Of a DNA stretch of 5,187 bases, positions 1 through 5,187 are shown in pieces. This DNA is from an uncultured Erysipelotrichaceae bacterium (GTDB lineage Bacteria > Bacillota_I > Bacilli_A > RF39 > UBA660), in contig CACXEZ010000025.1 of assembly GCA_902766815.1 (NCBI GenBank), positions 1 to 5,187 on the forward strand, written 5' to 3'. The position numbers and the translations under genes were made by a program. The notes under the pieces were generated by a model. The model saw nothing but the letters and a program-made list of their open reading frames with translations, made no database searches and was not told the origin of the DNA. Numbering within the stretch: the first letter of the stretch is position 1; the number at the start of each line of letters is the position of its first letter.

Positions 1-1019
1 ACTTTATTAACTCGAAACATACTATCAGTGATTTCCAAATATTTTTGATCTCTTTCACTAACTTCTATTTCTTTCTTAATAGTATTGTCCTTTAATTGCA
101 AAACCTCACTTTTAACAGTTTTTAAATGAGCATATAAACGTTGAAACTCATCCAAGTTCTTATATTCCTTAACAAAATTCTTTTCATCATCTAAACTATC
201 TAATAAAAATTTATAATCTATTAAATCATCAACCATCACCTCGTCATCGATAGAAGTAATATAATCCATATAATAATTCTTTTTATAAAAATTATACTGT
301 TCTATTATTTGATTTAATCTTTCAATAGAATCATTAATTTTCTTCCTAATTTCACGAATCTGACTCATTACCACGACTGTTTCTTCTTCCTTAGATAATA
401 AATAGATTTCACTTTCTAATACATCAAGCTCATCTAGCTTATCCTCAAAACTCCCTTGAATCTTACCAATAATCTCATCACGTAACTTTTCTAATTTTTC
501 GTCTTTTAAAGAATCAGTCCCCAAACCAACTCCTTTTTTCCTCTTCTCTTCTACAGATGCATAAAAAGTATGTGGATCTCTTTCACTAGTTTGATCCTGA
601 ACTAAATTATCTTCTTCTAATTCACCATAATATTTCTGATTTTGATTTCCATTTTTAAACTCACCTATTCCAATTTTCTTAGGACTAACCTCTCTATCAG
701 GTGCAGTTCTATTAATATCAGAAATAACATGTTGAACAAATTTATCCTCATTATCTGGATAATTTCTCTTACTTTTCTCTATCTTATCCAAACTAGCCTC
801 TTGGCTGGGATCAGCAACAACATCCCTCTTGTTCTCTAACTTTTCTAAAGAAAGACCTTTAGCAACAACATAAGGTTTTTTCTCCACAACTCTGTGGATT
901 TCTTCAACCTTATCCTGAATAAACTGCTCATTCTCTTTTTGCCTCTTAATTCTAGATAATCTTATATTTCTTAATCTCTCTTGAAATTTACTAAAAGTTC
1001 CATTATTTCCACTAGCCAT
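1..1019 (-). CDS. Partial coiled-coil protein of unknown function (3' end beyond left edge)
   Basis: The frame is open from an ATG at 1019 to the window edge, giving 339 visible residues and no stop. The start is supported by GAGAGGTG five bases upstream and a promoter just before it. The protein has no signal peptide or membrane segment, so I infer a cytosolic location. Residues 11-48 are a basic/acidic helix-forming stretch. Residues 60-165 are polar and probably disordered, rich in Lys, Glu, Asp and Asn. Residues about 170-245 show hydrophobic residues at heptad-like spacing among Lys and Glu, typical of a coiled coil. Residues 280-330 look like a second charged helical stretch. There is no cysteine in the visible part and no catalytic motif that I recognise. 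I cannot assign a family. A cytoskeletal, scaffold or division-associated role is conceivable but only guessed. The C-terminus, which might carry an identifiable domain, lies outside the window. Confidence 0.88.
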   Translation of the reverse strand, partial: MASGNNGTFSKFQERLRNIRLSRIKRQKENEQFIQDKVEEIHRVVEKKPYVVAKGLSLEKLENKRDVVADPSQEASLDKIEKSKRNYPDNEDKFVQHVISDINRTAPDREVSPKKIGIGEFKNGNQNQKYYGELEEDNLVQDQTSERDPHTFYASVEEKRKKGVGLGTDSLKDEKLEKLRDEIIGKIQGSFEDKLDELDVLESEIYLLSKEEETVVVMSQIREIRKKINDSIERLNQIIEQYNFYKKNYYMDYITSIDDEVMVDDLIDYKFLLDSLDDEKNFVKEYKNLDEFQRLYAHLKTVKSEVLQLKDNTIKKEIEVSERDQKYLEITDSMFRVNK

Positions 1020-1024
1020 AATTA

Positions 1025-1032
1025 CACCTCTC
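1025..1032 (-). promoter_or_regulatory. Ribosome binding site of the coiled-coil gene
   Basis: GAGAGGTG lies five bases before the ATG at 1019. It fixes that start for a gene whose 3' end is outside the window. Confidence 0.8.
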
Positions 1033-1044
1033 AAAAACACCACT

Positions 1045-1073
1045 ATTATAATTCTTTTTTTTAATATTAACAA
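1045..1073 (-). promoter_or_regulatory. SigA-type promoter for the coiled-coil gene
   Basis: The -35 box TTGTTA (1073-1068, 4 of 6 to consensus) is separated by exactly 17 bases from a perfect -10 box TATAAT (1050-1045). Transcription would start near 1038, giving a leader of about 19 bases that holds the ribosome binding site. The coiled-coil gene is therefore probably transcribed separately from the secreted-protein gene upstream, although read-through is possible because the terminator between them is weak. Confidence 0.75.
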
Positions 1074-1076
1074 GTC

Positions 1077-1105
1077 CTAAAGAGAAGTAACTAAAATCTC
1101 TTCAA
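1077..1105 (-). other. Possible hairpin between the surface-protein gene and the coiled-coil gene
   Basis: On the minus strand TTGAAGAGA (1105-1097) can pair with TCTCTTTAG (1085-1077), giving nine pairs including two G-U, around an 11-base loop. No T run follows, so it is not a standard terminator. It ends just before the -35 box of the next gene. It could stabilise the 3' end of the upstream message or be chance in AT-rich DNA. Confidence 0.25.
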
Positions 1106-1112
1106 TCCTTCC

Positions 1113-1149
1113 AAAAAGAAAAAAAGAGAACACTATTTTAAAGAAAATA
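1113..1149 (-). terminator. Weak candidate terminator of the two-gene surface operon
   Basis: TATTTT and AAAATA (1149-1144 and 1139-1134) form a six-pair, all-AT stem with a CTTT loop that overlaps the stop codon. A T-rich run (1130-1113, broken by C) follows. Without any GC pair the stem is weak, so termination here may be inefficient. No better terminator is visible between this gene and the next promoter. Confidence 0.25.
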
Positions 1150-2359
1150 TCCTATCAATAACTGCAACAATATTACCATCATTATCTTTATAATAAACAT
1201 AAATAACATTATCAGTATTCTTTAATCCACTAATATCTAAAGTATAGTTCTCCTGAAAAGGTACATAATTAGTACATACAGTACTGTTTAAAGCAATACA
1301 CATCTCATTCACTTGATAGCCAATCATTTTCAAATTTACCATAGTATCATTCTGAAAAGTAGAAAAAGCATAATTAGAAATTTGATATGGATCCTCATAC
1401 GTACCACTACCACCTACCACTACAACATTAGCATCCATTCTAATAATAGGTCTCACTCCATAACTAAAACCACTCATACTATTTGAAATAGTTCTACGAT
1501 TAGAAGACCAATAAAGAACCTTATCAGATAAACTATCATAAACAGTAGAATACCAATAATTACTACCAATATCAATCAAATCATTAACATAACCACACTT
1601 CTTACTTTGATTTTGATAACAAGAATTAATATTAAGCCCCTTATTAATAATACTAAGAAAATCATCCTGATTAATATTTCTAGAAGTACTAATATCACAC
1701 ACTCCTCCATAAACATAATTAGTATTACAATATTTTAAAGCTACCTTATCTAAATTATCCATATGATTAGATAAATTAGCAGAATTAACAGAACTATCAC
1801 AACTACTATTTTCATTTCCATTACTATCAGTACACATACATTCAACAGAACCAGCACTTACCAAATAAGCAGTTCCATTCTTAACATAAGCAATCCTCCA
1901 TCCATCATAATAAAACTGTGAAGAATCACCACCACAATATCCTTTATTTTCTATACCCCCATAATTAGCATTTTGCCCTTGACACTGATTGCCAACACAG
2001 CCATTATTTCCAACATACTGAACAAAAGATCCCTCTTCCATATCTGCTAACTTAGGATTAGATTTAAAATTCAAATAACACGAAACATTTCCTTTCTTAT
2101 TATGATTAGTAACAGAAAGCTGATAGCTTTCCCTATCCCAAGTAACTATTGTATTCTTACTACTACAATCATAACTAGCTAAATAATAATTACCACTACT
2201 AGGAAATCTAGAACTAACATTACCATCAATACTAACTAACAGCTGATCACCATGATACATAACCACCCTACTAGAAGAATTCAAAGACAAATTTACAGTC
2301 AAAGTGATACTCATAACACAAATAATTCCTAATAAAATAAATAAATACTTATTCTTCAT
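1133..2359 (-). CDS. Exported Cys-rich protein with GVRP domain and C-terminal Ig-like module (second of paralogous pair)
   Basis: This is a 408-residue protein of unknown function. Residues about 5-25 are a hydrophobic signal peptide or membrane anchor with no clear cleavage site, so a tethered, extracellular protein is likely. Residues about 42-100 form a beta-rich segment ending in a Cys65/Cys94 pair. Residues 103-325 are the domain shared with the upstream neighbour. Its landmarks are GWRIAYVKNGTAYLVSAG near 153-170, YWY at 268-270, YGVRPIIR at 300-307 and GGSGTYEDPY at 316-325. Residues 326-408 are an extra module with Cys354/Cys362 and the pattern VYVYYKDNDGNI, which resembles Ig-like beta-sandwich repeats of bacterial surface proteins. 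There are 14 cysteines outside the anchor, an even number, suggesting disulfides. There is no LPxTG motif and no pilin GFTLIE motif. The GVRP ending recalls uncharacterised domains of the formylglycine-generating-enzyme/C-type-lectin kind (DUF6273-like), from memory only. It is probably co-transcribed with the gene 23 bases upstream. Confidence 0.9.
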   Translation of the reverse strand: MKNKYLFILLGIICVMSITLTVNLSLNSSSRVVMYHGDQLLVSIDGNVSSRFPSSGNYYLASYDCSSKNTIVTWDRESYQLSVTNHNKKGNVSCYLNFKSNPKLADMEEGSFVQYVGNNGCVGNQCQGQNANYGGIENKGYCGGDSSQFYYDGWRIAYVKNGTAYLVSAGSVECMCTDSNGNENSSCDSSVNSANLSNHMDNLDKVALKYCNTNYVYGGVCDISTSRNINQDDFLSIINKGLNINSCYQNQSKKCGYVNDLIDIGSNYWYSTVYDSLSDKVLYWSSNRRTISNSMSGFSYGVRPIIRMDANVVVVGGSGTYEDPYQISNYAFSTFQNDTMVNLKMIGYQVNEMCIALNSTVCTNYVPFQENYTLDISGLKNTDNVIYVYYKDNDGNIVAVIDRIFSLK

Positions 2360-2365
2360 ATAAAT

Positions 2366-2374
2366 ATCACCTCC
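2366..2374 (-). promoter_or_regulatory. Strong ribosome binding site of the second surface-protein gene
   Basis: GGAGGTGAT lies six bases before the ATG at 2359, inside the 23-base gap after the upstream stop. It is the best Shine-Dalgarno match in the window. No promoter fits in this gap, so this gene probably depends on the upstream promoter and on strong independent translation initiation. Confidence 0.85.
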
Positions 2375-2382
2375 AAATAAAT

Positions 2383-3780
2383 TTACTTTTGAATAATATA
2401 TGGATCAGTATAAGTGCCACTTCCCCCTACAACAAGAACATCAGAACCCAATCTAATGATTGGTCTAACTCCATAAGAAGAAAAACTAGTATTATCAAGA
2501 CTTCTCAAACTAGGATCCCAAGAAAAAATATCTTTAGAAGAATCTCCAACATACCAATAATAGCCACCATTATCAACTAAATCATTCTGATAAGCCTTAC
2601 CACTTTTAAGAATTAATTCTATATCACTATATTTTAATAACCAGGCACTGTTTTCATCACATACCCCATCATAAGCATAATTAGCATTACAATACCCCAA
2701 AGATATATGATTAAGTTGTTCTATTATTTTTTCTACCTTAACCCCATCACCAGAAAAGCACTCCAATGCTCCTGCACTTACCAAATAAGCTGTACCATCC
2801 TTAATATAAGCAACTCGCCAACCATTGGTATGAAAATGATAATTAACATCCTCACAATAGCCCATATCATCATCATTAACATAATGAGCATTATCCCCAT
2901 TACAACTTTTTCCATTACAAAGAAAATTACCAGTATACTCTACATAACTTCCCTTTAAAACATCCTTCAAATATACCTTCTCTTGACTACTAACAAAATC
3001 TAACCTACAAGAATCATTCACATAGCTATTCTTATCATAAACTAACTTTTTACTAAGAGCATCCCAAACAACATGACTTCCTTTTTCGCAAGTAGCTTTC
3101 ATATCATAAAATCCACTAACAGGAAGTGAACTACTACTTACTCCATCAATGGTAATCCCTGAAACTACAATATCAGGACGATCAAATTTAACAAAAGAAC
3201 TACTTACCCTAGAAATAACATTGACATCGATCTTAGCTTGAAAACTTTTATTCATAAGTGCTTTCTGTTCTCCACCATTATCTAACAAATATATCCTAAG
3301 TTCAAATTGATTATCCACATCATCCGATAAAACAACATCACCAATCTGATAAGTAGTATCAGTAAAATCTCTTCCACTAATAGTATTACCAACCTTATCA
3401 CCTTGATAAAAAAATTCCACTCGAAAAGGAGAATCTCCCAATATCTCATCTATTTTCTTAAACTCATCATCTATTACAATATCAATCAAAGATATCTTAG
3501 CAACCATTTCATTCCCAACAACATGCTTTTTCACTCTAATATTAAAATCATATTTATCAGAATAAAAATCCACATCACTATCTTTAATTGGTATAGCCAC
3601 ATCAGTACTAATATAATCACCAGATTGAAAAATAATATCTACATCCTGATCTGCCGTAACAACATCAAACTTAGTACTACTTTTTTCATAAGAATACCAA
3701 GCATAACTAGTAGTAAGCATCAAAGCAAAAACAACAACAATAATTATCAAAAAAATACCCAACATCTTTTTTAAATCCAT
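2383..3780 (-). CDS. Exported protein with TasA/SipW-type N-terminus and Cys-rich GVRP domain (first of paralogous pair)
   Basis: This is a 465-residue protein of unknown function. Residues 1-27 are a signal peptide: a short basic start, a long hydrophobic core (about 6-24) and SYA at 25-27, a plausible signal peptidase site. The AWYS motif at 27-30, followed by a spaced F-x-V-x-T-x-D-x-D-x-D-I pattern (38-49), resembles the start of SipW-dependent TasA/camelysin-like proteins. Residues about 30-190 are a Cys-free, beta-rich, acidic region. Residues 208-461 match the following gene's product: Cys231/Cys258, then Cys288, Cys293, Cys309 and Cys341, then GWRVAYIKDGTAYLVSAG (320-337), Cys364/Cys374, YWY (408-410), YGVRPIIRL (436-444) and GGSGTYTDPY (452-461). 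All eight cysteines lie in the shared region. There is no LPxTG anchor; the chain stops soon after the DPY motif. The ATG at 3780 is set by GAGGTGAT and a good promoter. It may be a surface, matrix or adhesion protein. No sipW or tasA gene is visible in this window to support the N-terminal comparison. Confidence 0.9.
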   Translation of the reverse strand: MDLKKMLGIFLIIIVVVFALMLTTSYAWYSYEKSSTKFDVVTADQDVDIIFQSGDYISTDVAIPIKDSDVDFYSDKYDFNIRVKKHVVGNEMVAKISLIDIVIDDEFKKIDEILGDSPFRVEFFYQGDKVGNTISGRDFTDTTYQIGDVVLSDDVDNQFELRIYLLDNGGEQKALMNKSFQAKIDVNVISRVSSSFVKFDRPDIVVSGITIDGVSSSSLPVSGFYDMKATCEKGSHVVWDALSKKLVYDKNSYVNDSCRLDFVSSQEKVYLKDVLKGSYVEYTGNFLCNGKSCNGDNAHYVNDDDMGYCEDVNYHFHTNGWRVAYIKDGTAYLVSAGALECFSGDGVKVEKIIEQLNHISLGYCNANYAYDGVCDENSAWLLKYSDIELILKSGKAYQNDLVDNGGYYWYVGDSSKDIFSWDPSLRSLDNTSFSSYGVRPIIRLGSDVLVVGGSGTYTDPYIIQK

Positions 3781-3785
3781 GCTCC

Positions 3786-3793
3786 ATCACCTC
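3786..3793 (-). promoter_or_regulatory. Ribosome binding site of the first surface-protein gene
   Basis: GAGGTGAT lies five bases before the ATG at 3780. It fits the 3' end of 16S rRNA and supports that start. Confidence 0.8.
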
Positions 3794-3811
3794 GTACTTT
3801 CCTACAATAAA

Positions 3812-3840
3812 ATAATATCATAATTTAAAAAAATATTCAA
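3812..3840 (-). promoter_or_regulatory. SigA-type extended -10 promoter of the surface-protein operon
   Basis: The -35 box TTGAAT (3840-3835, 4 of 6) and the -10 box TATTAT (3817-3812, 5 of 6) are separated by exactly 17 bases. A TGA immediately before the -10 makes it an extended -10. Transcription would begin near 3805 with a leader of about 25 bases. The -35 starts directly after the T run of the nfo terminator, marking a clean boundary between transcription units. No operator-like inverted repeat is visible. Confidence 0.8.
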
Positions 3841-3841
3841 C

Positions 3842-3875
3842 AAAAAAAGAAACTACTTAAACAAAGCCATTTCTT
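3842..3875 (-). terminator. Intrinsic terminator of nfo
   Basis: On the minus strand AAGAAATGGCTT (3875-3864) pairs with AAGTAGTTTCTT (3858-3847) around the loop TGTTT. That gives 12 positions with one G-A mismatch and two G-U pairs. A run of Ts continues to 3842. It sits about 30 bases after the nfo stop, as expected. Confidence 0.75.
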
Positions 3876-3906
3876 CAGTAATAAACATAATAATACAAAA
3901 AAGAAT

Positions 3907-4791
3907 TTATTGATAATGTTCCCTTATCTCATCTTTCAACATATCATTAAACACCTTTCCACGTATCATTTCAATTTCTTCCTTATAAGGAGGATATTCC
4001 TTATCAATATAAGGAGTTTCCAATAACATAGGAATACCCAATAACTTATCGTGATAAATAACACTAATTAAATTATCAAATCCTATATATCCAAACCCAA
4101 TATTTTCATGTCTATCTTTATGAGTTCCTTTCTCGTTCTTACTATCATTAATATGAATACACTTTAAATAATCTAACCCGATAATTTGATCAAATTCTTC
4201 TAACACCTGATCCACATTACCAAGATCATATCCTCCATCATGAATATGGCAAGTATCTAAACATACACCTATCTTACTTTTATCATGAACACCATCAATA
4301 ATACTCTTGATCTCTTCAAAAGTTTTACCAACCTCTGTCCCTTTACCCGCCATCGTTTCTAAACATATCACAACAGGCAATTCATCTACAAGAACCATAT
4401 TTAATCCACGAATAATGTTAGAAATTGCCTCATTTCTATCCATACCTACACTAGATCCAGGATGAAGAACCAACTTATTCATCCCCAACTCAACACATCT
4501 CTCCAATTCTTGTTTCAAAAAATCAACACTAAAAGAAAAATTCTTCTCATTACAAAGATTAATAATATAAGGAGCATGTACAATAACATTATCTCTATCT
4601 ATACCATTCTCCTCCATAAGCTGATAAGCCTTATCAGTAAGTTCCTTATCAATTCTCCCCCTTCTAGTATTCTGAGGAGCACCAGTATAAAACATAAACG
4701 TATTAGCCTTATACCTCAAAGCTTCTTCCACACTACCAAGTAACCCAGTACCATTCTTATAACTAACATGACTACCAATAATCAAATCCAT
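3907..4791 (-). CDS. nfo: Endonuclease IV (class II AP endonuclease)
   Basis: This 294-residue protein has normal length for the family. Endonuclease IV cuts the backbone 5' of abasic sites and removes blocked 3' ends in base excision repair, in the cytoplasm, using three zinc ions in a TIM barrel. All nine ligands known from E. coli Nfo can be placed: His72 (HAPYIINLC), His110 (LVLHPGSS), Glu145 (CLETMAGKG), Asp179 and His182 (GVCLDTCH), His213 (CIHINDSK), Asp226 and His228 (KDRHE), and Glu258 (LLETPY). The three family signature regions are intact. I chose the ATG at 4791 because MDLIIGSHVS is the usual family start and GAAGGTGAT lies just before it. An in-frame TTG at 4824 and ATG at 4815 are less likely, since they precede or overlap the -10 box TATAAT. 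The gene appears monocistronic, flanked by a terminator on each side. Nothing looks degraded. Confidence 0.98.
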   Translation of the reverse strand: MDLIIGSHVSYKNGTGLLGSVEEALRYKANTFMFYTGAPQNTRRGRIDKELTDKAYQLMEENGIDRDNVIVHAPYIINLCNEKNFSFSVDFLKQELERCVELGMNKLVLHPGSSVGMDRNEAISNIIRGLNMVLVDELPVVICLETMAGKGTEVGKTFEEIKSIIDGVHDKSKIGVCLDTCHIHDGGYDLGNVDQVLEEFDQIIGLDYLKCIHINDSKNEKGTHKDRHENIGFGYIGFDNLISVIYHDKLLGIPMLLETPYIDKEYPPYKEEIEMIRGKVFNDMLKDEIREHYQ

Positions 4792-4794
4792 AAC

Positions 4795-4803
4795 ATCACC
4801 TTC
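4795..4803 (-). promoter_or_regulatory. Ribosome binding site deciding the nfo start
   Basis: GAAGGTGAT, followed by GTT and then ATG, fits an extended pairing with the 16S 3' end. It favours the ATG at 4791 over the upstream in-frame TTG at 4824, which would place this site inside the coding region. Confidence 0.75.
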
Positions 4804-4813
4804 TCTATATCCC

Positions 4814-4819
4814 ATTATA
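4814..4819 (-). promoter_or_regulatory. -10 box of the nfo promoter
   Basis: A perfect TATAAT lies 22 bases before the chosen nfo start. Transcription would begin near 4807, leaving a short leader with the ribosome binding site. The -35 position (about 4842-4837) reads TTTTTC, a poor match, and falls in the T tract of the preceding terminator. The promoter may be weak, which fits low-level expression of a repair gene. Confidence 0.55.
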
Positions 4820-4832
4820 CACAATTTCTAGC

Positions 4833-4863
4833 AAAAGAAAAAGACTTCCCATACAGGAAATCT
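4833..4863 (-). terminator. Intrinsic terminator of the right-edge gene
   Basis: On the minus strand AGATTTCC (4863-4856) pairs with GGAAGTCT (4849-4842): eight pairs with one G-U, and a six-base loop TGTATG. TTTTCTTTT (4841-4833) follows. It starts 13 bases after the stop codon at 4876. This is the clearest terminator in the window. Confidence 0.85.
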
Positions 4864-4875
4864 ATAAACTTTTAT

Positions 4876-5187
4876 TTATTTCCAAGTTCTAGTTCCATCA
4901 CTACAAGCCATCATAACCTTAGCACCAATAGTAATTCCGTTAAAACTTGAATCAGTACTAGCTATACCAGCAGGTTTACTATCAGTTCCAAGCTCAGAAA
5001 GTTTAACTGTTGCGTTAGTAGCATAAGCTGCAACATAGTTAGAACCGTCTTGAGCAGCAACCATACAAACAACAAATTTACCAGTTGTAGAATCATAAGA
5101 AACAAAAGAAGTATCAACAGTAGTACCAGCAGCATTTTCAATTTCAGCTTTTGTATCTAACTTATAATTACTAGTAGAAATATTAAA
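4876..5187 (-). CDS. C-terminal part of an Ala/Ser/Thr-rich, probably exported protein (5' end beyond right edge)
   Basis: The frame is open from the right edge to a TAA at 4878-4876, giving 103 residues. The ATG at 5064 is internal, because coding runs in frame straight through it. The fragment is rich in Ala, Ser, Thr, Gly and Asp, with few basic residues. It has only two cysteines (fragment residues 41 and 95), which could close one disulfide loop near the C-terminus. It ends ACSDGTRTWK. Codon use is strongly biased: all eight valines are GTT and 11 of 13 alanines are GCT. The gene looks less AT-rich than its neighbours, suggesting high expression. A small-residue-rich C-terminal domain with a disulfide loop would suit a pilin-like or other abundant surface protein, but the N-terminus that would show this is missing. 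I do not recognise the family. It is followed by a strong terminator. Confidence 0.8.
   Translation of the reverse strand, partial: FNISTSNYKLDTKAEIENAAGTTVDTSFVSYDSTTGKFVVCMVAAQDGSNYVAAYATNATVKLSELGTDSKPAGIASTDSSFNGITIGAKVMMACSDGTRTWK

Noticed and set aside
642..839. Plus-strand open frame of 65 residues with hydrophobic stretches
   Set aside because: It is antisense to the coiled-coil gene, has no ribosome binding site, and its hydrophobic character arises from the complement of Lys/Glu/Asp codons.
2389..3774. Plus-strand open frames opposite the first surface-protein gene (2389-2580, 2707-2958, 3403-3774)
   Set aside because: They are Ile/Asn/Thr-rich low-complexity translations, lack ribosome binding sites and lie wholly inside a well-supported minus-strand gene.
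1133..3780. Type IV pilin or LPxTG-anchored protein assignment for the surface pair
   Set aside because: Neither N-terminus has a GFTLIE-type prepilin motif, and neither C-terminus has LPxTG or a hydrophobic tail.
4792..4824. Extended nfo start at TTG 4824 adding 11 residues
   Set aside because: The extra codons contain the TATAAT box and the Shine-Dalgarno sequence, and endonuclease IV proteins usually begin at the MDLIIGSHVS-like segment.
4462..4950. Plus-strand open frames at 4462-4743 and 4768-4950
   Set aside because: The first is antisense to nfo. The second crosses the nfo start, a terminator and another gene's end. Neither has initiation signals.
4876..5064. A complete 62-residue gene starting at ATG 5064
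   Set aside because: The same frame stays open to the window edge with consistent codon use and no ribosome binding site before 5064, so this is the end of a longer gene.
1..5187. CRISPR array, tRNA, rRNA, riboswitch or insertion sequence
   Set aside because: I saw no regularly spaced repeats, no cloverleaf or conserved RNA motif, no transposase and no terminal inverted repeats. Leaders are under about 30 bases, too short for a riboswitch.
1..5187. Mycoplasma-type code with TGA as tryptophan
   Set aside because: All frames close normally with TAA or TAG, and tryptophans are TGG. No gene needs TGA read-through to be full length.

Overview
The window is AT-rich DNA from a bacterium. Every gene I can support lies on the minus strand. 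Strong Shine-Dalgarno sequences (GGAGGTGAT type), SigA-type promoters with 17-base spacers and intrinsic terminators point to a low-GC Firmicute (Bacillota). The style of the secreted proteins (YGVRP...GGSGTYxDPY ends, Cys-rich exported domains, an AWYS motif after the signal peptide) reminds me of uncultured gut Bacilli of the RF39/Mollicutes-related kind. That placement is an inference from memory. Tryptophan is read as TGG and the stops are TAA or TAG, so nothing requires a non-standard code.

Layout in transcription order, right to left. (1) 5187-4876 is the 3' end of a gene that enters from the right edge. It encodes an Ala/Thr/Ser-rich, probably exported and well expressed protein, and it is closed by a clear intrinsic terminator at 4863-4833. 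(2) 4791-3907 is nfo, encoding endonuclease IV, with all nine metal ligands present. It has its own -10 box, which overlaps the region just after the preceding terminator, and its own terminator at 3875-3842. (3) A well-formed promoter at 3840-3812 starts immediately after that terminator and drives a two-gene unit, 3780-2383 and 2359-1133, separated by 23 bases. Both encode membrane-targeted or secreted Cys-rich proteins that share a domain of roughly 255-285 residues. The first adds an N-terminal SipW-dependent/TasA-like segment. The second adds a C-terminal Ig-like module. (4) A further promoter at 1073-1045 drives a partial gene (1019-1) for a long, charged, cytosolic coiled-coil protein that runs off the left edge.

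The window therefore holds at least three independent transcription units packed terminator-to-promoter: a DNA-repair housekeeping gene, a surface-protein pair and a coiled-coil protein. I see no evidence that nfo and the surface genes act together. The most interesting part is the tandem paralogous pair, whose cysteine pattern suggests a disulfide-stabilised extracellular domain of unknown function. I found no RNA gene, CRISPR array, insertion sequence or attachment site, and no gene-free stretch longer than about 130 bases.
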